A stretch of 64,000 nucleotides of DNA, taken from positions 73,518,992-73,582,991 of the forward strand of contig NC_079498.1 of NCBI RefSeq assembly GCF_030052815.1. Reading direction: 5' to 3'. Source of the stretch: Hevea brasiliensis. Lineage: Eukaryota > Streptophyta > Magnoliopsida > Malpighiales > Euphorbiaceae. Positions 46,936 through 58,919 of this stretch are shown here, in pieces. Position 1 is the stretch's first letter; each line of letters starts with the position of its first letter. Below the pieces are notes generated by a model. That model made no database searches, was not told where the DNA came from, and saw nothing but the letters and a program-made list of their open reading frames with translations. Both the position numbers and the translations under genes were made by a program.

Positions 46936-49045
46936 TGAAGGAACGGAAGCGTGAAAAACACAAGTTTATACCATTGAATTCAAAAATTTTCACCTAGGGT
47001 CACATGCATCATACAAGATTTATTTTTATCTATTTGATTTCAATGATAAACAACATATTAAAACTCTTTTAATATGTTTTTGGATCTGTATTTGCCATTT
47101 AAGATTTTAAAATTAATCAGATTAATTTTAGAACCCTAGATTAAATCAAGAACGATTACACTAACCTCTTGATGCACTGCAGCGTGTCTGCGCCTTTGAG
47201 ATTCGTCTTCAGGACACCAGATGTTGTCCCTCTAGCTTGTCCACACCAAGAGCACCTATGGCAGCCCTTGAATAGCTTCTAAAGCCTTTTCTATTAATTA
47301 GAAATTCAAGTTCTGCCTTTTAAGAGATTAGAGATGTAAACAGGACACTAGAAATAATTTCTAGTGTTCTTAATTCAAGAGATTGATGGCTAATATCTTT
47401 GAATTGATGAGAGATGAAGAAGAATAGAGGGAGAGCTGAAAAATGGCGTGACCAAGGAGTGTGGCTGCTGGTTGTATTTTATTTTCTCATAACAACACTT
47501 AAATAGCTAGGTTAACACATTAAACCCTTGCCACATGTCACCCTTTGATTAGCTCTAGGTTTAAGTGACCCAATCACATTGTGCCAAGTGTCAAACCTAT
47601 ATGTAATCTTGATTTTAATCATCTTACATGATTAAAAAACATTTGGCAAGCTTATGTGTTATGCCATGTGTCACCATCTCATGGTGCCACGTGTCACACT
47701 GCAAAATGACCAAAATGCCCCTGTGTCTTAATTTTGAGTTCTCAACCCAAAATAATTATTTTTCTTCTTCTAATTAATTTATATCAAATATAAATTAATT
47801 AATTAATCTCTATTAATTAATTTCTCATTAATTAAATTCATATTTAAACACTTTAAATATAAATTTAACTTATATTATACATCCAATAATCTAGATTTGG
47901 TTTCAAGTCATGCTAGGGACTTTGCAAACTAATTGCAAACCAAACCTATTTAATTAATCAATTAAACTCTTTAATTAATTAATTAATTAAATCATATTTA
48001 ATTAGGAGATAACTTGTGTATGTGTGTGACTTACTAGGCTCATCACTAATTGGCAATGAGACATGATATCAACTCTTAATATCATCAGAACTCTTTCTTA
48101 CCATAAATGATTTCTCTAAATCATTTTATGAACCTCATAGACCATGGTTAACACCTAGCATAGCATGCCATGGCCACCCAATTAGTAATAAGGTTTACCT
48201 TAAATGAACCTATAATCATATGTTACCATGCACTAGAATCTCTCTGTTACAAAATCCCAACTCAAGCTGGAGTCATGGTTTATGTCAAACTCCATTTGCT
48301 ATGAATATTATGTTCTCTTTTAATTCCAGTTCTTGATTAAAAAGATTTTCTCATCAGAAACTCTTTTCTAAATAAATCTATCTGTCCTGGCCAGGAACTT
48401 GAAACATCAAGAACAATTAAATGAACATAGGATTTTATCTCTATTTACTTAGAGGAACAGATTCCATCTTGATCAACACCTACCTCCATATATAACTAGT
48501 AGGAGCCAACACATGCTCATATACCCATACACAGTACAAGTATGAAAGCAGTATCAAACTCAAACTACCTATATACAAGATAACTTTGCTATCTCAGGTC
48601 TAAAGATTATATGCACTGATATGATTTATGACAAAACATTGACAAGTGTAAACTCCATGTGCTTGTCATAAGTGTCACTGGTTCGGCCTACTTATCATTT
48701 ATAAGTGCCTATCATGTTTGTTATATAGCATGATACTCACCATTCCATCTTATTTATATCTCATATAAATAACTTGGGAACAAACATGAATACAATCTTT
48801 CTGGATAAGTCATGTCCTTATTATGAAGTATCCTCGATTGTGAACCTATTTATGATACTTCGTGCTAGAAATATTGTCACTCATATTCCTAACAACTTAA
48901 GAATAATATTTCTAACAAAATATCAATGGACCTTTTCTATTACACATAAATATATTATGTAAACAGAAAAGTGGAAATGCCTTTTATTAATAAAATATGT
49001 ACAAGATACATACTAAATGATATGCTCTAGGGTATACTACTAACA
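46936..49045 (-). repeat. Copia 3' LTR
   Basis: In plus orientation it runs from TGAAGGAACGG to GTATACTACTAACA, 2110 bp. It is followed inward by the polypurine tract. Confidence 0.93.
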
Positions 49046-49055
49046 ATCTCCCACT
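49046..49055 (-). other. Copia polypurine tract
   Basis: Minus-strand AGTGGGAGAT directly abuts the TGTTAG start of the 3' LTR. Confidence 0.85.
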
Positions 49056-49059
49056 AGCA

Positions 49060-50640
49060 CTAGAGCCATTCATTACAACACCTTAGACCCATCTTCTCAA
49101 GATGTCGGTCTAACTGAACTTGTGACAAAAACTTAGTGAATGGATCAGCTAGATTTTTCAGCTGATGTTATTTTTCTGCATGGCTATATCACCTTGCCCA
49201 ACTATATATCTGATAATGAGGTAGCGCATTTCTATGTGTTTGGATTTTGGGTGAGACCTTAGTTCCTAAGCCTGTATGACTGCTCCATTGTTGTGACAGT
49301 GTAGTGGAACTGTTGACTCAATGGTAGTGGAACTGTTGACTCAATGGAAGGAACTACTGTAAGTTCTGTCACGAACTTCTTTATCCAAACAGTTTCCTTT
49401 GCAGCATCTGATGCAGCAATATACTCAGCCTCTGTAGTGGAATCTGCAGTCGTGCTCTGTTTGGAACTCTTCCAACTGACTGCACCTCCATTACAAATGA
49501 ACACATATCCAGAGGTAGACTTTCTATCATCGATATCTGATTGGAAATCAGAATCAGTATAACCATCCAATTGCAAGTCTCCACCTCCATAAATCAAGAA
49601 TAAATCCTTAGTTCTTTTCAAGTACTTAAGAATATTCTTGTGACTATCGATGTTCCAAACCTGGATTGGATTGATACCTGCTAGTCAAACTAACAGCATA
49701 TGCGATATCCGGCCTAGTACACAACATTGCATACATTAAACTTCCAATAGCCGAAGCATATGGAATCCTGGCCATCTTATCTCTTTCTTCAGGTGTCTTT
49801 GGAGACATCTCTTTAGAAAGATGGATACCATGTCTCACTGGTAACAATCCTCTCTTGGAATCAAGCATGTTAAACCTCTTTAACACCTTTTCCAAGTATA
49901 GACTTTGGGATAAACCAATTATTCTTTTCGCTCTATCTCTATAGATGCGAATTCCAAGAATATAGATTGCCTCCCCTAAGTCTTTCATGGAGAATGTATT
50001 TGATAACCATACCTTTATAGTCGTCAACATACCTGTGTCATTACCCATCAATAGTATGTCATCCACATATAAGACAAGGAAAGTGATAGCACTGTCACTA
50101 ACCTTCTTATATACACATGGCTCATCCTCATTTTTGATAAAACCAAAGGATTTAATGGCTTCATCAAAACGGATGTTCCAACTCCTCGAAGCTTGTTTCA
50201 ACCCATAAATGGATCGCTTTAGCTTGCATACCTTGGAACCATCTTGGGATTCAAATCCCCTAGGTTGTTCCATGAAAATGTTTTCTTCAATGTATCCATT
50301 GAGAAAAGCTGTTTTGGCATCCATCTGCCAAATCTCATAATCATAGTATGCAGCTATTGCTAATAAAATCCTAATTGATTTAAGCATGGCAACAGGCGAG
50401 AAAGTCTCCTCATAGTCGATTCCTTGCCTTTGGCGAAACCCTTTCGCTACTAGCCTTGCCTTATAGGTCTCTACCTTTCCATTAGAACCAATTTTCTTCT
50501 TGAAAACCCATTTGTTCCCTATAGGTATAATACCTTCAGGTGGGTCAACAAGATCCCAAACTTGATTCTTATACATGGAATCAATCTCGGATTTCATAGC
50601 ATCAATCCATTTTGAAGAGTCTATATCTGATATAGCTTCT
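49060..50640 (-). pseudogene. pol: Copia pol: reverse transcriptase and RNase H
   Basis: The RT frame 50597-49644 is open over 317 codons: NKWVFKKK, ARLVAKGF, QMDVKTAF-type QMDAKTAFLNG, YGLKQASR, the catalytic YVDD (50058-50069) and CTRPDIAYAV. It ends early near 49644 by a frame change. RNase H follows in 49621-49259 with GYTDSDF, STSGYVF and STTEAEYIA. A 23-bp tandem duplication (49303-49348) then breaks the frame; past it, words such as LADPFTK and LEKMGLRC lead to the natural stop at 49060-49062. RT itself looks nearly intact; the connection to integrase and the RNase H end are damaged. Confidence 0.92.
49303..49348. repeat. 23-bp tandem duplication in copia RNase H
   Basis: Two copies of AGTGGAACTGTTGACTCAAT plus GGT/GGA stand head to tail. 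23 is not a multiple of 3, so the duplication causes the frame loss at the RNase H end. Confidence 0.92.
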
Positions 50641-52199
50641 TCATAGGTAAGTGATCATCTCCATGATCTACTTCTTCATGAGTAGACAACTCTTGTTCTT
50701 CTTCATGAAGAAAACCATATCTCACTGGTGGGTGAGATACCCTGGTTGTTCTACGAGGAACAAATTGTAGATGTTTCATCAACGGGTATTGGTTGACTAG
50801 ATGGATCTATATCCATCGATGCATTGGTTGGTCAGAATTCTCCAATTCTAACTCTATTTGCCTTCCTTTGCCTCCTTCTTAAACAAACCGTTGTTCAAGA
50901 AATGTGGCATCTCTACTTATCACAACCTTTTGTGAAGTAGGCAAATAAAAATAATATCCAAAACTATCTTTTGGATATCCAACAAATCGACCTTTTTCTG
51001 ATCTGGTCTCCAATTTATCGGTGTTCACTTTTGATATAAGCTAGACAACCCCAAATCTTAACATGCTTAAGACTTGGTTTTCTTCCATGCCATATCTCAT
51101 AAGGTGTGGAAGAAAGCGATTTTGATGGAATCCTATTCAGAATATACAAAGTGATTCTAATGCAAATCTCCAAAAGAAGATTGGCATATCGGTATAGCTC
51201 ATCATACTACGTACCATATCCAATAGTACGATTTCTCCTTCGGATACACCATTCACCGTGTGGCGTTCCTGGAGGAGTCAGCTGAGAAACAATGCCATGC
51301 TCTCTCAAGTATTCATCAAATTCAGTACTCAAATATTCACCTCCACGATCTGATCGAAGAGCTTTAATATTCTTTCCTGTTTGATTTTCTACTTCAGATT
51401 TAAATTCTTTGAACTTTTCAAAAGATTCATGTTTGTATTTCATCAAATACAAATACCCAAACCTTGATTTATCATCAGTAAAGGTAATAAAATAATGAAA
51501 ACCCCCTCTAGCCATTTCTTTAAATGGACCACATCCATCACTATGTATTAGCTCCAAAATATTTTCAGCTCTTAGCCCTTATCCAACAAAGGGTGATCTA
51601 GTCATTTTACCCTGAAGGCAAGATTCACAAGTTGGAGTACGCTCAGAGCCCAATGAGGATAGAATCCCCATTTTCTCCAATTTTGCAATCCTATCTTCCG
51701 CAATATGACATAATCTTAAGTGCCAAATATATTTTGAACTTGAGTTGGTTTTCACCATGGCATTGCATTCTTTTAGATCACTTGCATTCAATTTGTGTTT
51801 GTCATTATTATCCAAATAATAAAGACCATCATTCATATAACCCGAACCAACATATTTATTTCCAAAATAAATATTGCAAACATCATCAGTGAACTGAAAT
51901 TCATAGCCATTTCTAGTCAAACTAGATATAGAAATGATGTTCTTAAAAGCATCAGGTACATATAAAATATTATCCAAACACAAAACATGTCCAAACATGT
52001 AAAAAGATTTAGATCCTATGGCTAAAGCTTCAACAGTTGAGCCATTGCCAATCCAGACTCTAATATCTTGAGAACGCAAGTCGCTCTTGTTTGCTAGTTC
52101 CTTCATATCATTAAAAATGTGAGAAGCGCACCGATATCTAAAACCCAAGTGTAGATGAACTATGAGTATCATCGAATCTAAATAACAAGATATGGACAT
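50641..52199 (-). pseudogene. pol: Copia pol: protease, GAG-pre-integrase and integrase, frameshifted
   Basis: The protease active site reads LDIGASH where LDTGA or similar is expected. Then come VWIGNGSTVEALA, LYVPDAFKNIISIS, the pre-integrase HLRLCHIAEDRI and CESCLQGKM (zinc ligands). The integrase core (51557-51207) shows HSDGCGPF and LRSDRGGEYL with two catalytic Asp. The block that carries the third acid (normally HNGVSERRNRT) is scrambled by frame changes to HGEWCIRRRNRT. The stretch 51206-50640 keeps TPYEIWHGRKPS-type words but has many stops. The enzyme would insert element cDNA; here it is dead. Confidence 0.88.
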
Positions 52200-53058
52200 A
52201 CCTTAGAAGGTGTATCCTTCTTGTCCTTGAGAAGCAAGATACTGCAGGCGGTTCCTTTTCCGGTGCCCATCCTTTTGGCGTGAAACACTTTCCTTTGCCT
52301 CCATCAGCTTTAGTCTTCCTTTTTTGTTTAGCTATTTTCTTGGAAGGACCAGGAATCTGAGGTTTCTTTTTCTTATTGCCCTTCTTCTTGTTGGACTTTC
52401 CAGCAGAAGAAGATGCAACCAAAGCTACCTCTTTCCCTTTATTGCCTGGCATATTCTTTTGGGCAATAACCAGCATGTTGAGTAAACCAGCTAAGGTGCA
52501 TTCCTGTTTAGTCATATGGAAATTTGTCACAAAATTCCCAAAAGACTCAGGAAGGGACTGAAGGATCAAATCCGTCTGTAGTTGGAAATCCATGTTGAAG
52601 TCAAGATGTTCCAACTGCTCAATCAGCTGAATCATCTTGTGGACATGATCCCTAACATTCTCTCCCTCAGACATCCTCATACGGAATAGCTGTCTGGATA
52701 TCTCATACCTAGCATTCCTGCTGTGCTCACCATACAACTCTTGTAGGTGAAGGAGGATCTCACTCGCACTCTGCATGTTCTCATGTTGCTTCTGTAACTC
52801 ATTACTCATGGAAGCAAGCATGTAACACTTAGCTCTCATATCATGCTCCTTCCACTTGTCCAAACTATCATGTTCCTCTTGTGTGGCCTCTGGAGGTAAG
52901 GGACCAGGAACATTTGAATCTAGAACATATCCTATATGTTCAAGGTTCAGGACAAGTTTCAAATTTCTTAGCCAATCAGACAGATTAGGTCCAGTTAACC
53001 TATTGTGATCAAGTATGCTTGCAAGGATATTGGATGGTGGTGGTTGTTTTGTGCTCAT
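52200..53058 (-). pseudogene. gag: Copia gag
   Basis: ATG at 53058 starts an open frame of about 280 meaningful codons: NRLTGPNLSDWLRNLK near residue 20, then LQELYGEHSRNARYEI, EQLEHLDFNMDFQLQTDLIL and LNMLVIAQKNM, the plant copia capsid. A lysine-rich linker follows. The zinc knuckle is broken: GKCF is in one frame, while KDGHRKRNR lies in the next, with Arg where Cys is expected. The frame then reads on to 52138, overlapping the protease frame. This Gag packages the element RNA in cytoplasmic particles. Confidence 0.9.
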
Positions 53059-54826
53059 TTTTATCAGAAAATTAACTGTAGAAAATAACCAGATTAATTA
53101 GTAAATGTATCATGTAATTAACCAAAATGATTATGGTCTTTTAATCAAATTGGTCCTCCCACTAACTTAGCGAATCCTACACTTCCAAAGTAGGAAACGG
53201 AAATCCTAGTTGGATGGATTTCTAGTGGGTGATTGAATTCTTATAATTCTATTGATCATCCTCAGGTACATCCATTATTGGAATTACAATAAACTATAAG
53301 TGAGCAACTCCTTGCCCATCACATCTCATGTGAGGTTCAATCCTTTACCTAGCCCCTAATGCTCAAAATCTCAGGTACATCCATTATTGACTTATCTTGC
53401 ATTAGTTAAGTTGATCCCATTGAGCCAGTAATTATGCAAATAATTTTAATGTCCTCAGGTACATCCAATATTGGCCACTAAACCATTTACATATTTACAA
53501 CATCTCATGCTTAACAATTATTCTTAAGAAAATCTCTTAAATTAATTGCATCTCATGCAACTATTTAAAATTTTTAAAATAATTGCCCCAATGGAGGGCC
53601 TATGTTATAATTACTTTAATTATAGCATATCCAACTTAATTATTTGTTTGGAAGATTTTATGGTCATTCTAATTACTATTAAGGTCTCACTTTGCACATT
53701 ATCCATTTAGCATGCATATATCATATAATTGCATACATTTCCATACATCTCATGCATTCATGGATAAGCAGTAAATATGGTATGATCATGGACTTTATAA
53801 GGGATTCAATTCTGAGCCACCAAGAATTGAATCAGGGCATTCCTAGGTGTATTTCATTCATTCATTTTACAAGAGTTGCTGAAGGAGTACATAATCAACA
53901 CTTGATCTTGAATTCCTCCCACTGGTCCCACCAATGCTCTTGACCTCCTTGAACTTCTTGCAATCCAATATTACATAGTAATCCTTGGCATACCAAGGCG
54001 AATTTACAAGAACTTAAATAAATGAAATTACAACCCAAAAATTATTACAAACTTAATAATACATGCCCAAAATAAATTAAAATAAATTAATTAATTTACA
54101 ATCCCAAAGAAATATAAAAGAAATAAATCCAATCACATTGGTCTTTTATAGTCCATGATCATCCATCATGCATATCACTATTTAGCAATTAAATAAAACA
54201 TACATACTTAAATTAAATTGAATATCTCATATTCAACTTAAAAATCCAGATTTGAATATGATTCAAATAAATTTAAAAATTCAGATTTGAATCTCATTCA
54301 AACAAATTTAAAAATTCATATTTGAATCACATTCAAATAACTTCAAAAATTCAGATTTGAATCACATTCAAACATTTTTTAAAAAATCATATTTGAATCA
54401 CATTCAAACATTTTTTAAAAAATCAGATCTAAATTTTATTCAATGAATTTTAAAAATCAGATTTAAATATGATTCAAACAACTTTAAAAATTCAGATTTG
54501 CATCACATTCAAACAACTTTTAAAATTCAGATTTCAATCACATTCAAACAATTTTTAAAATTCTGATTTGAATCATAATTTAATTGTGTGATTAAAAATC
54601 CTAATTAAACATTTTAATTAGTCATATGATGAACCTTTCATCATGCAACAATTGCAGAATTTAATAACAACCATGCGCACCATGATCTTCCAAAGCCATG
54701 CGCACCATGTTGGAGTTCATCAAGCATGCCGCCACACCTCTTGATCCAACCAGCAATGGATCAATCATCTCATTATCAAATCACACAATTAAATCATATA
54801 ATCAACAATCTAAATGGCAAATATAG
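53059..54826 (-). other. Copia leader, 1.77 kb, non-coding with repeats
   Basis: It lies between primer site and gag. It holds a run of about nine 35-38-bp units at 54238-54580 (core AGATTTGAATCACATTCAAA on the plus strand). Three copies of CTCAGGTACATCCATTATTG or close occur at 53261, 53370 and 53454, and a doubled CCATGCGCACCATG near 54672-54709. No convincing gene; the 53692-53943 frame on the other strand lacks any domain. Confidence 0.75.
54238..54580. repeat. 35-38-bp tandem array in the copia leader
   Basis: AGATTTGAAT-type cores recur at 54248, 54283, 54318 and onward at about 35-38 bp, each followed by CACATTCAAA and an A/T spacer. About nine copies, imperfect. Confidence 0.85.
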
Positions 54827-54840
54827 TGGCTCTGATAGCA
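54827..54840 (-). other. Copia primer binding site
   Basis: The minus strand reads TGCTATCAGAGCCA, 2 nt after the 5' LTR; one base off the usual tRNA-Met complement TGGTATCAGAGC. Confidence 0.88.
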
Positions 54841-54842
54841 AT

Positions 54843-56948
54843 TGAAGGAACGGAAGCGTGAAAAACACAAGTTTATACCATTGAATTCAAAAATTTTCAC
54901 CTAGGGTCACATGCATCATGCAAGATTTATTTTTATCTATTTGATTTCAATGATAAACAACATATTAAAACTCTTTTAATATGTTTTTGGATCTGTATTT
55001 GCCATTTAAGATTTTAAAATTAATCAGATTAATTTTAGAACCCTAGATTAAATCAAGAACGATTACACTAACCTTTTGATGCACTGTAGCGTGTCTGCGC
55101 CTTTGAGATTCGTCTTCAGGACACCAGATGTTGTCCCTCTAGCTTGTCCACACCAACAACACCTATGGCAGCCCTTGAACAGCTTCTAAAGCCTTTTCTA
55201 TTAATTAGAAATTCAAGTTCTGCCTTTTAAGAGATTATAGATATAAACAGGACACTAGAAATAATTTCTAGTGTTCTTAATTCAAGAGATTGATGGCTAA
55301 TCTCTTTGAATTGATGAGAGATGAAGAAGAATAGAGGGAGGGCTGCAAAATGGAGTGACCAAGGAGTGTGGCTGCTGGTTGTATTTTATTTTCTCATAAC
55401 AACACTTAAATAGCTAGGTTAACACATTAAACCCTTGCCACATGTCACCCTTTGATTAGCTCTAGGTTTAAGTGACCCAATCACATTGTGCCAAGTGTCA
55501 AACCTATATGTAATCTTGATTTTAATCATCTTACATGATTAAAAAACATTTGGCAAGCTTATGTGTTATGCCATGTGTCACCATCTCATGGTGCCACGTG
55601 TCACACTGCAAAATGACCAAAATGCCCCTGTGTCTTAATTTTGAGTTCTCAACCCAAAATAATTATTTTTCTTCTTCTAATTAATTTATATCAAATATAA
55701 ATTAATTAATTAATCTCTATTAATTAATTTCTCATTAATTAAATTCATATTTAAACACTTTAAATATAAATTTAACTTATATTATACATCCAATAATCTA
55801 GATTTGGTTTCAAGTCATGCTAGGGACTTTGCAAACTAATTGCAAACCAAACCTATTTAATTAATCAATTAAACTCTTTAATTAATTAATTAAATCATAT
55901 TTAATTAGGTGATAACTTGTGTATGTGTGTGACTTACTAGGCTCATCACTAATTGGCAATGAGACATGATATCAACTCTTAATATCATCAGAACTCTTTC
56001 TTACCATAAATGATTTCTCTAAATCATTTTATGAACCTCATAGACCATGGTTAACACCTAGCATAGCATGCCATGGCCACCCAATTAGTAATAAGGTTTA
56101 CCTTAAATGAACCTATAATCATATGTTACCATGCACTAGAATCTCTCTGTTACAAAATCCCAACTCAAGCTGGAGTCATTGTTTATGTCAAACTCCATTT
56201 GCTATGAATATTATGTTCTCTTTTAATTCCAGTTCTTGATTAAAAAGATTTTCTCATCAGAAACTCTTTTCTGAATAAATCTATCTGTCCTGGCCAGGAA
56301 CTTGAAACATCAAGAACAATTAAATGAACATAAGATTTTATCTCTATTTACTTAGAGGAACAGATTCCATCTTGATCAACACCTACCTCCATATATAACT
56401 AGTAGGAGCCAACACATGCTCATATACCCATACACAGTACAAGTATGAAAGCAGTATCAAACTCAAACTACCTATATACAAGATAACTGTGCTATCTCAG
56501 GTCTAAAGATTATATGCACTGATATGATTTATGACAAAACATTGATAAGAGTAAACACCATGTGCTTGTCATAAGTGTCACTGGTTCGGCCTACTTATCA
56601 TTTATAAGTGCCTATCATGTTTGTTATATGGCATGAGACTCACCATTTCATCTTATTTATATCTCATATAAATAACTTGGGAATAAACATGAATACAATC
56701 TTTCTGGATAAGTCATGTCCTTATTATGAAGTATCCTCGATTGTGAACCTATTTATGATACTTCGTGCTAGAAATATTGTCACTCATATTCTTAACAACT
56801 TAAGAATAATATTTCTAACAAAATATCAATGGACCTTTTCTATTACACATAAATATATTATGTAAACGGAAAAGTGGAAATGCCTTTTATTAATAAAATA
56901 TGTACAAGATACATACTAAATGATATGCTCTAGGGCATACTACTAACA
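54843..56948 (-). repeat. Copia 5' LTR
   Basis: 2106 bp, near-identical to 46936-49045. On the minus strand it begins TGTTAGTAGTATGCCC (56948) and ends CCGTTCCTTCA (54843). A promoter-like CTATTTAAG is visible on the minus strand near 55410. Confidence 0.93.
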
Positions 56949-57341
56949 CTTACGTGTAGAAATTTTTTTTCTTTATTATAATTTATTTTTTGTGGAGACC
57001 ATGACAGAGCTCCTTCTGTTTGATTGGCCTATGGCAGTTTCCATAATCTACCTGTTAAAAACTCATATCCATTTCACATTTCCATATGTCATATCATGTC
57101 ATTATAATTCTCATCACGTCATTGTTCATAATCATTTCAAGTAAATAAAATACTTCATTTTATTTATATAAAATTTACATACAGTGATGTATAAATTATA
57201 TATAATCTAAAATTTTAATTACATATCTTAAAATAATTTACAACATTTACTTATGTACAATGATCAAAATGCAATATCTAATATATACATGAGCCCTACC
57301 AAAATAACTGATGAGGTGACAACCTACACTATAGCTGATCT
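56949..57341 (-). repeat. A-like gypsy LTR, minus orientation, right piece
   Basis: It continues 46811-46935 across the copia insertion. The reverse complement contains the order 'gtcacctcat ... tggtaggg ... ctcatgta', like the region 500 bp from the right end of A LTRs (near 11650-11760). Degenerate and AT-rich; no gene. Confidence 0.6.
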
Positions 57342-58792
57342 TATAACATCCTCACTATAGCAATTCCGTACATTCTACTGTTCCAATGACAGGTGTCGGT
57401 TCGGACAGGTAGAATGTCTGGAAAAACATTTAAACTAAAGTGAGGAGCCATAATTAACTCAAATATTAATAAAAAAAATTTAGAAAAAATTTTAGAAATA
57501 AAATACAACCAAGTTAAATGAGCCATTGCCCTAGTGATGGGTAACCCAGTGGGAAGTTGCGGTTCTCGCAATTAGGAGCCCTAGACCTAGGGAAAAATTC
57601 ATTAAATAATTTTTGGGACTCCAGAGAAGAGTCATTGAGGTTCCTATGGCATTAGAATGCCAAGAAAATGTTTAAAAAAAAATTTTCAATCGATACAGAC
57701 AATTTTGGTCTGTTAAGCCAAACGGAGGGCATTTTGGTCATTTCGCCTTTAGAGCTGATTTTTGGCCAACTTGTCTAGTTAAGTAAATAATTATTATGAC
57801 ATAAAATATCAATAAATATTGTTAAAATTAAATTGAAATTAAGTAGACAAGAAAAGGAAAGAAAATGAAAGAAATTGGAATTATGACATCACCATGATGT
57901 CATTAAACATTTACCATCAATTACAATTAATCAAGCCTATTTAAAATAAATAAAATGGGATAAGAATACAGCAAAAAATAAAAAACTCAGCAGCCACACC
58001 TTCACCAAAAATCAGCCGCCCCATACCCATTCCATTGTCCTCCATTGCCAAGTTTTCAAAGCTTGGTTTCCTTAGTTTTTCTTCCACTAAATCCTAAATT
58101 CCCAAAGACAAAAACTTGATAGTTCATCTTAGTGAAGCTTTTAGGAGCAAAAAGAAGTGAAAAAGAAGAGCTCTTGCAAGATTTGAATTAAGTCCATTCA
58201 AGGTTAGTGACCAAACTTCATGTTTCTCTTTAGTTTCATGTTGAGGAAGTGAGATTAAGTAAAAATCTATAAGAAAATTGCATAAAAATTATGTGTATAC
58301 CTCCCCAAAAATTTTGGCAGCCTTGTACTTGGTAGGGTTATGAAGTTTTCTTTGAGGTGAAATGGTATCATGGCTGCCATCAATATTATCTTCATGATTA
58401 GTTAATTCCTATGAAATTAATGAATGAGAATTGGGAGTATATTTGAGAAATATTGAGATTTTATTGATGAAATGGAGTTTGAGATTGATTGAGAATTTTG
58501 GAAGTGTTGTTCTCAGGTTCCGAAGAACTGTTTTCCCCATTTTTAGCCGGTACTCTGCCAGATTTTCAATAAAATTTGCGGAACCTCAAATAAATTTATG
58601 ATTTCAATAAATGACTTAAATGAATGATATTTCACGAATTATACTTCATGAATGATATTTCACGAATTATACTTCATAACTATGAAAGAAATAAATTAGG
58701 AAGGATAAAAATGATTGAAATAAAATAGGGTGCTCCGGTACACTGTGTGACATATTACTCGGCTATACTGTAGACGGGTAAGGGGTGTCACA
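57342..58792 (+). repeat. A2 5' LTR, internally deleted
   Basis: It starts TATAACATCC (TG changed to TA) and ends GGGGTGTCACA. It is 1451 bp long: near 58438 the sequence jumps from the leader region to the part matching 35510 in A1, removing about 1.7 kb including the stem-loops. It keeps TGACATCAC-C-ATGATGTCA (57884-57902) and donor-like GTTAGTGACC (58204). A short tandem duplication lies at about 58620-58678. Confidence 0.88.
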
Positions 58793-58797
58793 TTTAA

Positions 58798-58809
58798 TAG
58801 TATCAGAGC
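58798..58809 (+). other. A2 primer binding site
   Basis: TAGTATCAGAGC, one G-to-A change from the consensus, at a different base than the change in A1. Confidence 0.85.
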
Positions 58810-58919
58810 ACGGTTTAGGCATTTCTGGGCCTAGATTGAGTCCACACCATGCATTGCAATTGTAAGAGTCGAGGTGACACTAATGCAGATCTGTTTGTCT
58901 TTGTTATTTTGATTAGGAT

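Larger units (their letters stand above)
46936..56948 (-). mobile_element. Ty1/copia element with both LTRs, minus strand, TSD CTTAC
   Basis: LTRs of about 2.1 kb flank a primer site, a long leader, gag, protease, integrase, RT and RNase H in copia order (integrase before RT). CTTAC is duplicated at 46931-46935 and 56949-56953. I count roughly 25-30 differences between the LTRs by eye, a little over 1 percent, so the insertion is recent, but the coding region has several frameshifts. Long LTRs and the Gag type suggest an Angela/Tork-like lineage, tentatively. Confidence 0.93.

Noticed and set aside
53692..53943. Plus-strand frame opposite the copia leader
   Set aside because: It lies antisense to a non-coding leader, has no domain, and is rich in histidine and isoleucine as expected from AT-rich repeats.
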